Positions 47,239-55,629 of a stretch of 64,000 nt of DNA are shown in pieces; positions within the stretch are counted from its first letter, which is position 1, and every line of letters begins with the position of its first letter. The position numbers were made by a program, and so were the translations under genes. Origin of the DNA: an uncultured bacterium (GTDB lineage: Bacteria; Cyanobacteriota; Vampirovibrionia; Gastranaerophilales; Gastranaerophilaceae); assembly GCA_948684385.1 (NCBI GenBank), contig CAPQCU010000003.1, positions 40,228 through 104,227 of the forward strand, written 5' to 3'. The notes beneath the pieces were generated by a model, which worked only from the letters and a program-made list of their open reading frames with translations, did no database searches and was not told where the DNA came from.

Positions 47239-48354
47239 TTAAATGTTCAAACTCTTTAACAACTCAACAATTCTCTTTGTCGCGTCAAATCTCGCGAGAT
47301 GTGATGAGTTTTGTTTTAAATAATTTATCTTTACAGGGTTTTCGACCATTGAAACAATTTCTTCTCTTAGCCTGTTAGGGTCTAAATCTTTGTCTTCAAT
47401 GTAAACGCAAGCGCCCATCTCAAGCAAATATTTTGCGTTAATTCTCTGATGGTTTGCTGCTGCGTGGGGGTAAGGAACAAGGATTGGTGCAGCTCCGGAG
47501 GCACAAATCTCTGAGAGACTCAAAGAACCTGCGCGGGAAACTACGATATCACTTGATTTTAAAACAGATATCATATCCATAAAATATGGTTTGATGAGTA
47601 GATTTCTGTCTTGTTCAAAAGCAGGGTATATTTTACGGATATTTTCAATAACTTCTTCGTAGTTTTTCTTACCTGTCTGAAAAATTACCTGCAAGTTTAA
47701 CTCTTGGGAGAATTCTTTTAAAAGCTCAATTGCGGTATTATTTATCGATTTTGCACCTTGAGAACCGCCCATAATGCAGAGTGTAAGCTTTCTGCTGTCA
47801 ATTCCTAAATTAGCTGCAGCTTCTTCTCTTGATAATGTTTCAAACTCTTCTCTAATCGGGTTTCCGGTCACTACAGCGTGTTTGTTTGGAATGAATTTTT
47901 TTGCTTTTTCAAACGCTAAAGTTACGTATTTTGCACGCTTGCAAAGCCTTCTGGTGACTAATCCCGGCATGGCGTCACAATCGTGCATCATGTAAGGAGT
48001 TTTTGTAATTCTACACGCAAAAATCATTGGGGCAGAAACGTATCCTCCGGTTGCAAATACAGCGTTTGGCTTGTATTTTTTGATATAACGCACAGAACGG
48101 ATAATTGCTTTAACAAGCTTAATTCCCCAGATGAAGAATTTTGGATTAAGTTTGCGCGGCATTCCGGAAACGCTTACGTGAAGAAACTTGTAACCGTTTT
48201 TTGAGGCAAGTTCAAATTCCATGTTGCGCTTATTACCCACATAATAGACTTTCGCATTATCACTTAAACTTTTTGCTACAGCTAAAGCGGGATAAATGTG
48301 TCCTCCGGTGCCTCCGCCGGTGACGAAATATGTTTTATTGTATGTTTCTGACAT
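47239..48354 (-). CDS. murG: MurG glycosyltransferase
   Basis: 371 residues, GT-B fold. N-terminal glycine loop VTGGGTGGHIYPALAVA (~11-27), donor-site MGGSQGAKSINN (~195-206), SRAGSLSLSEI and PYPHAAANHQ. Adds GlcNAc to lipid I to form lipid II at the inner membrane. It is last in the order mraY-murD-ftsW-murG, the standard division/cell-wall cluster, and overlaps ftsW by 20 bases. Confidence 0.97.
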   Translation of the reverse strand: MSETYNKTYFVTGGGTGGHIYPALAVAKSLSDNAKVYYVGNKRNMEFELASKNGYKFLHVSVSGMPRKLNPKFFIWGIKLVKAIIRSVRYIKKYKPNAVFATGGYVSAPMIFACRITKTPYMMHDCDAMPGLVTRRLCKRAKYVTLAFEKAKKFIPNKHAVVTGNPIREEFETLSREEAAANLGIDSRKLTLCIMGGSQGAKSINNTAIELLKEFSQELNLQVIFQTGKKNYEEVIENIRKIYPAFEQDRNLLIKPYFMDMISVLKSSDIVVSRAGSLSLSEICASGAAPILVPYPHAAANHQRINAKYLLEMGACVYIEDKDLDPNRLREEIVSMVENPVKINYLKQNSSHLARFDATKRIVELLKSLNI

Positions 48355-49489
48355 TGCCGAACCTAACCCTTTTCACATTGTCTTTTGATATATTTAATAA
48401 AATTCCAACCATCCATAATGATACCATAATCGAAGAACCGCCGTAGCTTATAAATGGCATCGGAACACCTGTTGCAGGTACAAAAGAGCTTGCAACCCAC
48501 ATGTTTAAAAATCCCTGAAAACATATTGAGAACGTAAGCCCGAGTGCCAGAAGTTTTCCGTACATGTCCTGACATTTAACTGCTATAAGAAATCCTCTTT
48601 GTAAAATTGTCCAGAATAAGCAGATTATTAAAAGACATCCGATAAACCCGTGTTCTTCTCCGATTACTGCGTAAATAAAGTCTGTATGAGCTTCTGGAAG
48701 CCACGCAAGTTTTTGTTTTGAGCTTCCGTAGCCTACTCCGTATAAACCTCCGGATGCGAAAGCAACGAGAGACTGAATAATATTGTATCCGGCTCCAAGC
48801 GGGTCAGCTTCGGGATGAAGCCAGGTTGTAATTCTTGAAGATTGGTACCCTTTTAAACCTTTAAGGAGCAAAAGCGGAATCATTGTACACATTCCGCACA
48901 AAATTAATTGTATTGAGCCGCCTGCGCAGATATAAATTGCGACGGAAGTTGCAAGCAAAAGCAGTACCATACTTAAGTTTGGCTGTGTGAAAATAAGCGC
49001 AATCATAACAAGTATTGGTATAAATGCTGTTACGATTTTGTTATTATCCCAAATGTTTGCATCTTTATAAAAAACTCCTGCTAAAAGCATTACAACTGCA
49101 GGTTTTGCAAACTCTGAAGGCTGTAAGCTTAGAGGCCCTATATTAATCCATCTCTGCGCTCCGTTAACAGTTGTGCCGGCAACTTTAACCAGAATAAGCA
49201 TTACGATTACAAAAGCTGCAAACGGAAGTGTGTAGGCGATTAATTTTTTGTAATGAAAATTTGCGAGAAATCTTAAGCCAACAATTCCCACAATTACGCC
49301 GAAAATTTGCTGAAACAGAAATCTTGCAGGGTTTAGTCCCATTTCAATACATTTTGGAGCGCTTGCAGAAAATATTGCCATCAAACCGATAACTACGAGA
49401 AAAATTACGGCAACAAGAAGCGGTCTGTCGGACTGCATGTTTTGAGTACTCATTTTTTCAGGTATAAGGTTATTGTTTTGATAAGACAT
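48335..49489 (-). CDS. ftsW: SEDS peptidoglycan polymerase FtsW
   Basis: 384 residues from the ATG at 49489 (MSYQNNN), which overlaps the murD stop by 20 bases; an in-frame start at 49546 is further inside murD. About ten membrane helices with SEDS signatures: NGAQRWINIGPLSLQPSEFA, PNLSMVLLL, GLYGVGYGSSKQKLAWLPEA, DFIYAVIGEE and PATGVPMPFISYGGSS. The position between murD and murG indicates FtsW (division) rather than RodA. Confidence 0.93.
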   Translation of the reverse strand: MSYQNNNLIPEKMSTQNMQSDRPLLVAVIFLVVIGLMAIFSASAPKCIEMGLNPARFLFQQIFGVIVGIVGLRFLANFHYKKLIAYTLPFAAFVIVMLILVKVAGTTVNGAQRWINIGPLSLQPSEFAKPAVVMLLAGVFYKDANIWDNNKIVTAFIPILVMIALIFTQPNLSMVLLLLATSVAIYICAGGSIQLILCGMCTMIPLLLLKGLKGYQSSRITTWLHPEADPLGAGYNIIQSLVAFASGGLYGVGYGSSKQKLAWLPEAHTDFIYAVIGEEHGFIGCLLIICLFWTILQRGFLIAVKCQDMYGKLLALGLTFSICFQGFLNMWVASSFVPATGVPMPFISYGGSSIMVSLWMVGILLNISKDNVKRVRFGNVRNIQ

Positions 49490-50768
49490 AATCTTTAAAA
49501 ACTTCTCCTCTGTGCTCATAGCTTTTGAACATGTCGAAACTTGCACACGCCGGTGAAAGCAGTACTACATCAGGGTTTAAACTGATTGCTTTATCTATTG
49601 CGCTCTCAAGTGTGCCTTCTTTTATTATATTACTAAAACCATTTTTTTTCAGATTTTCTTCAAATCTTTCTGTAGCTTCTCCGATTAGTAAAACAGTTTT
49701 GATGTGCTTATTAATCGATTGACACATTTCGGTTAAATCAGTGTTCTTATCGCGTCCTCCGAGGATTAGCGCAACATCAACATTGTTAAAAGAATCGATT
49801 GCAACGATTGAAGCTTCCGGATTAGTAGCTTTTGAGTCGTTATAAAAAGTTATACCGTTCATTTCGCGAACTTTTTCAAGCCTGTGCTCCGGAGCGCGGA
49901 AAGACATAATTTGCTCGCGAATGTCTGAATTATCCATCCCTGCCAGTTTTGCGATAATTATTCCGCACATAATGTTCTGGTAGTTATGATGACCTACAAG
50001 AAGACAGTCAGCGAGTTTGATGATTTCTTCATCTCTGTAAAAAATTGCGTCTTCTTTAATATAGCAGCCTTCCGGAGAGTCAAACAAAATCACGTTTTTG
50101 CATTCTTTTGAAAACTCTTTGAGTCTTTCATCTTTTGCATTCAAAATTGCAAACTCAGGTTCCTGAGGCGGGAGAAAGATTTTCGCTTTTGCTTTAAAAT
50201 AGTTTTCCAAGCCTCCGTGCCAGTCAATGTGGTCTGGCGTAAAGTTTGTCCAGCAGGCGATTTTGGCTTTGAACCTCTCTGTCATCTGTGCCTGATAAGA
50301 ACTTATTTCAAGAACAAGAAAATCGTGGTCTTCACTTATCAAAGATGTTGGAGGAACTCCGATATTTCCGCAAACAGGTGCTGAAAACTTTTTGCTTAAG
50401 ATATGCGAAACAAGCGCTGTTGTTGTTGTTTTACCGTTTGTTCCCGTGATTGCAATGAATGGAGTTTTTGTGTTTAAATACGCAAACTCTACTTCCGAAA
50501 TTATTTTAATATTTTTTGCTTGTAATCTTTGGAAAATTTCTGATTTAGGCGGAATTCCGGGGCTTGTGATTGCTAAATCGGTATTTTCAATAAACCCGTC
50601 ACTGTGTGAACCGTACTCTACTTTGACTCCGAGAGCTTCAAGCTCTTTTACCTGTTCTAAATTAACATCCGCTTTTGATTCGGTTAAGAAAACGTCATAT
50701 CCTTTACTTATTCCGAATTTTGCCGCAGATATTCCGCTTTTTGATAAACCTAATATTAAAACTTTCAT
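49470..50768 (-). CDS. murD: UDP-MurNAc-L-alanine:D-glutamate ligase
   Basis: 432 residues. Rossmann-like N-terminus LILGLSKSGISAAKFGI, P-loop ITGTNGKTTTTALVSHIL (~108-125), FTPDHIDWHG, EHRLEKVREMNGITFYNDSK and LILGGRDKN. Adds D-Glu to UDP-MurNAc-L-Ala in the cytoplasm. Follows mraY by 12 bases. Normal length. Confidence 0.97.
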   Translation of the reverse strand: MKVLILGLSKSGISAAKFGISKGYDVFLTESKADVNLEQVKELEALGVKVEYGSHSDGFIENTDLAITSPGIPPKSEIFQRLQAKNIKIISEVEFAYLNTKTPFIAITGTNGKTTTTALVSHILSKKFSAPVCGNIGVPPTSLISEDHDFLVLEISSYQAQMTERFKAKIACWTNFTPDHIDWHGGLENYFKAKAKIFLPPQEPEFAILNAKDERLKEFSKECKNVILFDSPEGCYIKEDAIFYRDEEIIKLADCLLVGHHNYQNIMCGIIIAKLAGMDNSDIREQIMSFRAPEHRLEKVREMNGITFYNDSKATNPEASIVAIDSFNNVDVALILGGRDKNTDLTEMCQSINKHIKTVLLIGEATERFEENLKKNGFSNIIKEGTLESAIDKAISLNPDVVLLSPACASFDMFKSYEHRGEVFKDYVLSKQ

Positions 50769-50780
50769 TTCTCCCCCTTC

Positions 50781-51755
50781 TTATAAAATGAAGTTTAAAA
50801 CAACTGCCGTAATTGCGAAAATCAATGATACAAGTGCAAATTCTTTTACAATTCTGATTTCAGAATGTCCGCATAATTCGAAATGGTGGTGAATTGGAGA
50901 CATCTTGAAAATTCTTTTTCCTGTAAGTTTAAAGCTTGCTACCTGTAAAATTACTGATAAAGTTTCAGCAACAAATATTCCGCCGAAAATAGCCAGCAAA
51001 AGCTCGCACCTTCCTATAACAGCTAATGTTCCTAAAAGTCCGCCGAGAGCAAGAGAGCCTGTATCGCCCATAAATACCTGAGCTTTAGGCTTGTTGTATC
51101 TTAAAAATCCGATTAACGCACCGATTACAGTAGCAGAAACAATTGCAGCTGCTGTATGACCGCCTGTCAGAGCAAGAATTCCGCAGGCAAGAAATGCCGG
51201 AATTCCAGTTGCTGCTGCAAGTCCGTCCAAGCCGTCAGTTAAGTTGTAAGCGTTTGAAGCTCCTGTTACTACAAAAACAGTGAATACAGGATAAAATATT
51301 CCTAAATCAAAAGTGTGTGAGCCTAATGTAATCACGGTTCCATAAGTGTTCATAGCGTAAATTGTAGGAATAAGCGCAATTAAAATTTGTCTTATAAGTT
51401 TTCCTCTCGGGCTCAAGCCTTTGTTTTCATGACCTTTGATTTTTAAATAGTCATCCTGAAGCCCTGCAAGTGCCATAAACAAAAGAGTTACAATAATTAT
51501 CCACGCAGACTTATCCATCTGTTGAGCCATCAAAAGAGTGATAACAGATGCAATAATGATTGCTGCGATTATAAAAACTCCGCCTGTTGTCGGGGTTCCG
51601 GCTTTTTTTGCGTGAGCTTCCGGAGCGACATCAAGAATGTATTGTCCGATTGTTTTTTTTCTTAAAAAATCTATATAAGGAACGCCAAAGAGGAGGCACA
51701 AAACCATACTCATAAGCAGAGCGACTGCCGGCATAATTAACGCGGTTAATGTCAT
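50781..51755 (-). CDS. mraY: Phospho-N-acetylmuramoyl-pentapeptide transferase MraY
   Basis: 324 residues, about ten membrane helices. Signatures: GTPTTGGVFIIAAI, catalytic DDYLKIKGHENKGLSPRGK, NAYNLTDGLDGLAA, GDTGSLALGGLLG and HHHFELCG. Makes lipid I from UDP-MurNAc-pentapeptide and undecaprenyl phosphate. First gene of the minus-strand cell-wall cluster; murE/murF are not adjacent. Confidence 0.97.
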   Translation of the reverse strand: MTLTALIMPAVALLMSMVLCLLFGVPYIDFLRKKTIGQYILDVAPEAHAKKAGTPTTGGVFIIAAIIIASVITLLMAQQMDKSAWIIIVTLLFMALAGLQDDYLKIKGHENKGLSPRGKLIRQILIALIPTIYAMNTYGTVITLGSHTFDLGIFYPVFTVFVVTGASNAYNLTDGLDGLAAATGIPAFLACGILALTGGHTAAAIVSATVIGALIGFLRYNKPKAQVFMGDTGSLALGGLLGTLAVIGRCELLLAIFGGIFVAETLSVILQVASFKLTGKRIFKMSPIHHHFELCGHSEIRIVKEFALVSLIFAITAVVLNFIL

Positions 51756-51809
51756 AAAGAACTTCTCCTTTTTTACTCAATTTTAGTACAAAAAGAGAAA
51801 GATGTGAAA

Positions 51810-52235
51810 TTAATTTTGGTCTGTTGAAATTGTGCAGACTGCTTCATCACTTAAATATTTTTGCCATGCTCTTGAAACTGGGTTTTTCTGCGCTTCTTCA
51901 AGATTAGAAAAATCAGGCTTGTCGTCAGCATATTTCTGCATAAGCTCGTAAGCTTCAAGTACAGAAGCCAGCTCTTCGACCTGTGGTTTAGTAAATTTGC
52001 AGACAATGTCGGAATTTATACCTGCGAAGTTTACGCTTTCTTTGTAAACGCATTTATCTCCCTGCCAGCCGGAAATTCTTTTGGTTGATTTAACGTTCAT
52101 TCCTCCGGTTTGAACGCTTCCGCTGCCAGAAAAAGGTGTGCAGTTTCTTAAAGCTTTTGCAAAATCCGCGTCAGCTGAATGAACAGCAAGGCACACGATT
52201 GTAAGTATCAAAAATAAAATCGGTTTTTTATGCAT
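51810..52235 (-). CDS. Secreted small hypothetical protein
   Basis: 141 residues. Signal peptide ~1-21 (PILFLILTIVCLAVHSADA). The mature part has four Cys (RNCTPFSG, DKCVYKE, IVCKFTKP, AVCTIST), enough for two disulfides, and a SGSGSVQTGGMNV strand region. Family not recognised. It starts 5 bases after atpC on the same strand, so it may be cotranscribed with the ATP synthase genes. Confidence 0.78.
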   Translation of the reverse strand: MHKKPILFLILTIVCLAVHSADADFAKALRNCTPFSGSGSVQTGGMNVKSTKRISGWQGDKCVYKESVNFAGINSDIVCKFTKPQVEELASVLEAYELMQKYADDKPDFSNLEEAQKNPVSRAWQKYLSDEAVCTISTDQN

Positions 52236-52240
52236 AAAAT

Positions 52241-52633
52241 TTACTGCTTTAAAGCTGCCTGTAGTCTTGCAAGTGAACGTGCTAAAGCAGCCTGAGCTCT
52301 ATCTGCATCAACTTTAGCAGTCGCATCAGCTAATCTTGCTTCTGCTCTGTTTTTCGCTGCATTTGCACGGGTTACGTCAATATCGCATCCGTCTTCGCAA
52401 ACATCTGTAAGGATGGTTGCTTCATTGTTTTTGAACTGGAAAATTCCGCCCATTGTTGCAAAGTAACGGTATTTGTCGGCAATTTTAGCTTTTGTAACCC
52501 CAATTGCCATGGCGGTTGTAAGCGGGATGTGGTCTTTCAAAATCCCGATTTGACCGCTTGTTGTCTGGATTACGAGTTCGTCGATTTCACCGTCAAAAAC
52601 TATTCTCTCATGCGTGATTATCTTCAATAGCAT
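52241..52633 (-). CDS. atpC: ATP synthase epsilon subunit
   Basis: 130 residues. Typical beta-sandwich start MLLKIITHERIVFDGEIDEL, QTTSGQIGILKDHIPLTTAM, and a C-terminal helical pair (ANAAKNRAEARLADATAKVD). Couples the central stalk and inhibits ATP hydrolysis. Follows atpD by 9 bases. The other F1Fo genes are absent here, as in cyanobacteria, where beta and epsilon form a separate pair. Confidence 0.95.
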   Translation of the reverse strand: MLLKIITHERIVFDGEIDELVIQTTSGQIGILKDHIPLTTAMAIGVTKAKIADKYRYFATMGGIFQFKNNEATILTDVCEDGCDIDVTRANAAKNRAEARLADATAKVDADRAQAALARSLARLQAALKQ

Positions 52634-52642
52634 TTATTTCAC

Positions 52643-54049
52643 CTACCTGAGCGTTTTCGCTTTTTCAACAGCTTCTTCGATTGTACCTACCATGTAGAAG
52701 GCTTGTTCCGGTAAATCGTCATGCTTACCTTCGATGATTTCTTTGAAGCCTTTGATTGTGTCTTCAAGCTTAACGTATTTTCCTTGAATACCTGAGAACT
52801 GTTCAGCAACAAAGAACGGCTGAGAGAGAAATCTCTGGATTTTTCTTGCTCTGTTAACTGTTTCTTTGTCTTCGTCAGAAAGTTCATCCATACCGAGAAT
52901 TGCGATAATATCCTGCAATTCTTTGTATTTTTGTAAGATTTCAAGCACCTTTCTTGTAACTTCGTAATGCTCTTCTCCGATAATATTCGGGTCTAAAGCT
53001 CTTGAACTTGAACCGAGCGGGTCAACAGCCGGATAAATACCAAGAGATGCAATCTGTCTTGAAAGAACGGTAGAAGCGTCTAAGTGAGAGAACGTAGTAG
53101 CCGGAGCCGGGTCAGTCAAGTCGTCTGCCGGTACGTAAATCGCTTGAACAGATGTGATTGAACCGTCTTTTGTAGAAGTAATACGTTCTTGAAGTTCACC
53201 CATTTCTGTTGCAAGTGTTGGCTGATAACCAACTGCAGAAGGCATACGTCCAAGCAGTGCAGAAACTTCCGAACCTGCCTGAGTAAATCTGAAAATGTTA
53301 TCAATAAACAAAAGTACATCTTGTTTTGAGAAATCACGGAAATATTCTGCTGCTGTAAGAGCTGAAAGTCCGACTCTCATTCTTGCTCCGGGCGGTTCGT
53401 TCATCTGACCGTAGATAAGTCCTACTTTGTCAAGAACTCCGCTTTCTTTAAACTCGTTCCACAGGTCGTTTCCTTCTCTTGTTCTTTCTCCGACACCGCC
53501 GAAAACGGAAACGCCGTTGTGAGCCATTGCGATGTTGTGAATAAGTTCCTGAATAAGAACGGTTTTACCAACACCGGCACCGCCGAATAAACCGATTTTT
53601 CCGCCTTTCTGATATGGCTGGAGAAGGTCGATTGCTTTAATACCTGTTTCTAAGATTTCAATATCTGTGTTTTGCTCTGTTAAAGCAGGAGACTGCCTGT
53701 GAATAGGAAGGTAATCGTTTGTTTCGATTGGACCTGCGTTATCAACAGGTTCACCGATTACGTTAAGAATTCTGCCTAAAATAGGTTTTCCAACCGGAAT
53801 TTTAATAGGCTCGCCTGTATTTTCTACTTTCATGCCGCGCTTTAAACCGTCTGTAGAAGACATTGCAACTGTTCTTACTCTGTTAGAGCCTAACATTTGC
53901 TGAACTTCTGCAACAATGTAAGAACCGTCTTCTTTGTATATCTTAAGCGCGTTATAGATTTCAGGAAGTTCGCCCTGAGCGAATTCTACGTCAATAACCG
54001 GCCCGATAATTTGTGTGATTAAGCCTTCGTTTTTATTCAAAGTCTCCAT
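52643..54049 (-). CDS. atpD: ATP synthase beta subunit
   Basis: 468 residues from the ATG at 54049, with GATGAGG 7-13 bases upstream; a longer frame adds an unlike N-terminus. Walker A GLFGGAGVGKTVLIQEL (~150-166), VGERTREGNDLW, Walker B DVLLFIDNIFRFTQAGSEVS, SALLGRMPSAVGYQPTLATE. Catalytic subunit of F1. Own near-consensus promoter (54109-54081). Confidence 0.97.
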   Translation of the reverse strand: METLNKNEGLITQIIGPVIDVEFAQGELPEIYNALKIYKEDGSYIVAEVQQMLGSNRVRTVAMSSTDGLKRGMKVENTGEPIKIPVGKPILGRILNVIGEPVDNAGPIETNDYLPIHRQSPALTEQNTDIEILETGIKAIDLLQPYQKGGKIGLFGGAGVGKTVLIQELIHNIAMAHNGVSVFGGVGERTREGNDLWNEFKESGVLDKVGLIYGQMNEPPGARMRVGLSALTAAEYFRDFSKQDVLLFIDNIFRFTQAGSEVSALLGRMPSAVGYQPTLATEMGELQERITSTKDGSITSVQAIYVPADDLTDPAPATTFSHLDASTVLSRQIASLGIYPAVDPLGSSSRALDPNIIGEEHYEVTRKVLEILQKYKELQDIIAILGMDELSDEDKETVNRARKIQRFLSQPFFVAEQFSGIQGKYVKLEDTIKGFKEIIEGKHDDLPEQAFYMVGTIEEAVEKAKTLR

Positions 54050-54080
54050 GTAATACCTCATCTCTCTTCTCAATGGTTCT

Positions 54081-54131
54081 ATTATATAATATAAAAACTT
54101 AATTGACAACGTAATCTTTTTTACTTACGAT
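54081..54131. promoter_or_regulatory. Divergent promoters sharing one -35 element
   Basis: Minus (atpD): TTGTCA 54109-54104, 17 bases, TATAAT 54086-54081. Plus (glycosyltransferase): TTGACA 54103-54108, 17 bases, TACGAT 54126-54131. The two -35 boxes overlap by five bases, so both cannot be bound at once. The plus gene ATG (54138) is at the expected +1. Confidence 0.75.
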
Positions 54132-54137
54132 GTGACA

Positions 54138-55586
54138 ATGGAAAAAGGGAAGAGCCGGCTGTTTTATTCGCTTGCAGCAATAATTATTTTTACGGGAGTG
54201 TTTTTAAGGTTAAGACTGTGGATTTTTAATCCGGGGCTTCATTGTGACGAAGCGAGTCTTGCGTTAAACCTGTTTGACACTTCGTTTGCAGGACTTTTTA
54301 AACCGCTTATCCGCCTGCAGGTGGCTCCGCCTCTGTTTCTTGTTCTTTCAAAATATTTTTACAGACTTGTAAACATAAATTACACCCCTGATTTTTCGGA
54401 CATGATGTTGAGGCTGATACCTCTGGTATCAGGAATAGCAGCTATTCCTGCGCTCGGATATTTGCTTAATATATTGTACAAAAATAAATGGATAGCTTTA
54501 GCCGGCATGTTCCTGCTTTCGGTTAATTCCTGCGCGATATCATATTCTTGTATTTTTAAGCAGTATTCTACGGAAATGCTTGTAACGATTTTGACTCTCG
54601 CGCTGTTTGCAGGATTAAAACTTAATCAAAAATACAAATTTTTCCTTCTCGGTCTTATGCCGTGCTTTTCGATGACCTCGTTTTTTCTTTACCCGGCGGG
54701 TTTTTCGGTTCTTTTGATAAAATTTTGGAAAGAAAAGAAAGAATTTTTCAAAGGTTTTTGCATTTTTCTAGTTCCGTTTTTGGCTTTTGTCCTGTTCTTT
54801 CTAATTCCTGTTTCAAAAACGCATTATTCAAATATGGAAAGCTACTGGAGCGAAACATTTGCGCTGGCTTCAAACCTTTTTGTTTACTTAAAACTCCTTT
54901 TCTGCCTCCTGTTTAGAGTCGGAAATCCTTTGCTTATCTACGGAATTTTTGTCGCTTCAATCTTTTTAATGATTTACAAAAAATATAAGCTTGCTCTGTA
55001 TACAGTCGTTCCGATAGCTGTAACTTATATTTTTACGCTCACAAGGCACTATCCTTTATCCGAAAGGTTTGTTTTATTTTTGCTGCCTGTTGTTCTTATA
55101 ATTCTGCTTTACCCTCTGACGTTTGTTGCAAAAAAACCGGCTGCAATAGCTATTGGTATAATCATCGCAATTGCAGGTTTGCGCGGGATTTCTCCCGTAG
55201 AAATTGCCCATATTAAACAGGAATACGCAAAAGAAGCGTGGGAATATCTTGTTAAAAATTATGACGGAAAATCTCCCGTGATTATGGGCGAAGATTTTGT
55301 CACAAATCTTTATTACAGGACTTTTTATCCTGAGAATATCAATTACTATGACGAAGCTTTCTCAGGTAAAAAGAATTCTGACAAGATTTTGAACTTTTTG
55401 CCGGAACGTGTCTGGTACGTAATTGTCTCAAGATATGATAGCAAGTATTATTCAGAATTCGCTGAGTATTTAGAAAAAGTTGAAGTTCTTGATTACAAGA
55501 CTTTCGAGCTTTCTCCTGAAATGATGGCAAAATCCGTTCTGGAAATTGACGCGCCGAAATCACTTGTTGTAAAAATCCGGAAATAA
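54138..55586 (+). CDS. Membrane glycosyltransferase, GT39/ArnT-like
   Basis: 482 residues from the ATG at 54138, which falls at the predicted transcription start (leaderless). Eleven or more membrane helices; the first periplasmic loop has NPGLHCDEASLALNLF, containing the acidic catalytic residue pattern (DE) of GT-C enzymes such as ArnT and protein mannosyltransferases. It would transfer a sugar from a polyprenyl-phosphate donor to lipid or protein outside the membrane. Acceptor unknown. Ends at terminator 55589. Confidence 0.85.
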   Translation: MEKGKSRLFYSLAAIIIFTGVFLRLRLWIFNPGLHCDEASLALNLFDTSFAGLFKPLIRLQVAPPLFLVLSKYFYRLVNINYTPDFSDMMLRLIPLVSGIAAIPALGYLLNILYKNKWIALAGMFLLSVNSCAISYSCIFKQYSTEMLVTILTLALFAGLKLNQKYKFFLLGLMPCFSMTSFFLYPAGFSVLLIKFWKEKKEFFKGFCIFLVPFLAFVLFFLIPVSKTHYSNMESYWSETFALASNLFVYLKLLFCLLFRVGNPLLIYGIFVASIFLMIYKKYKLALYTVVPIAVTYIFTLTRHYPLSERFVLFLLPVVLIILLYPLTFVAKKPAAIAIGIIIAIAGLRGISPVEIAHIKQEYAKEAWEYLVKNYDGKSPVIMGEDFVTNLYYRTFYPENINYYDEAFSGKKNSDKILNFLPERVWYVIVSRYDSKYYSEFAEYLEKVEVLDYKTFELSPEMMAKSVLEIDAPKSLVVKIRK

Positions 55587-55588
55587 GG

Positions 55589-55621
55589 AAAGGGCGGAAG
55601 CGTTTACGCTTCCGCCCTTTT
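55589..55621. terminator. Bidirectional terminator
   Basis: AAAGGGCGGAAGCG/CGCTTCCGCCCTTT, perfect 14-bp stem with TTTA loop and a T run; A-rich on the other side, serving the convergent gshA gene as well. Confidence 0.92.
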
Positions 55622-55629
55622 CAAAAAAA

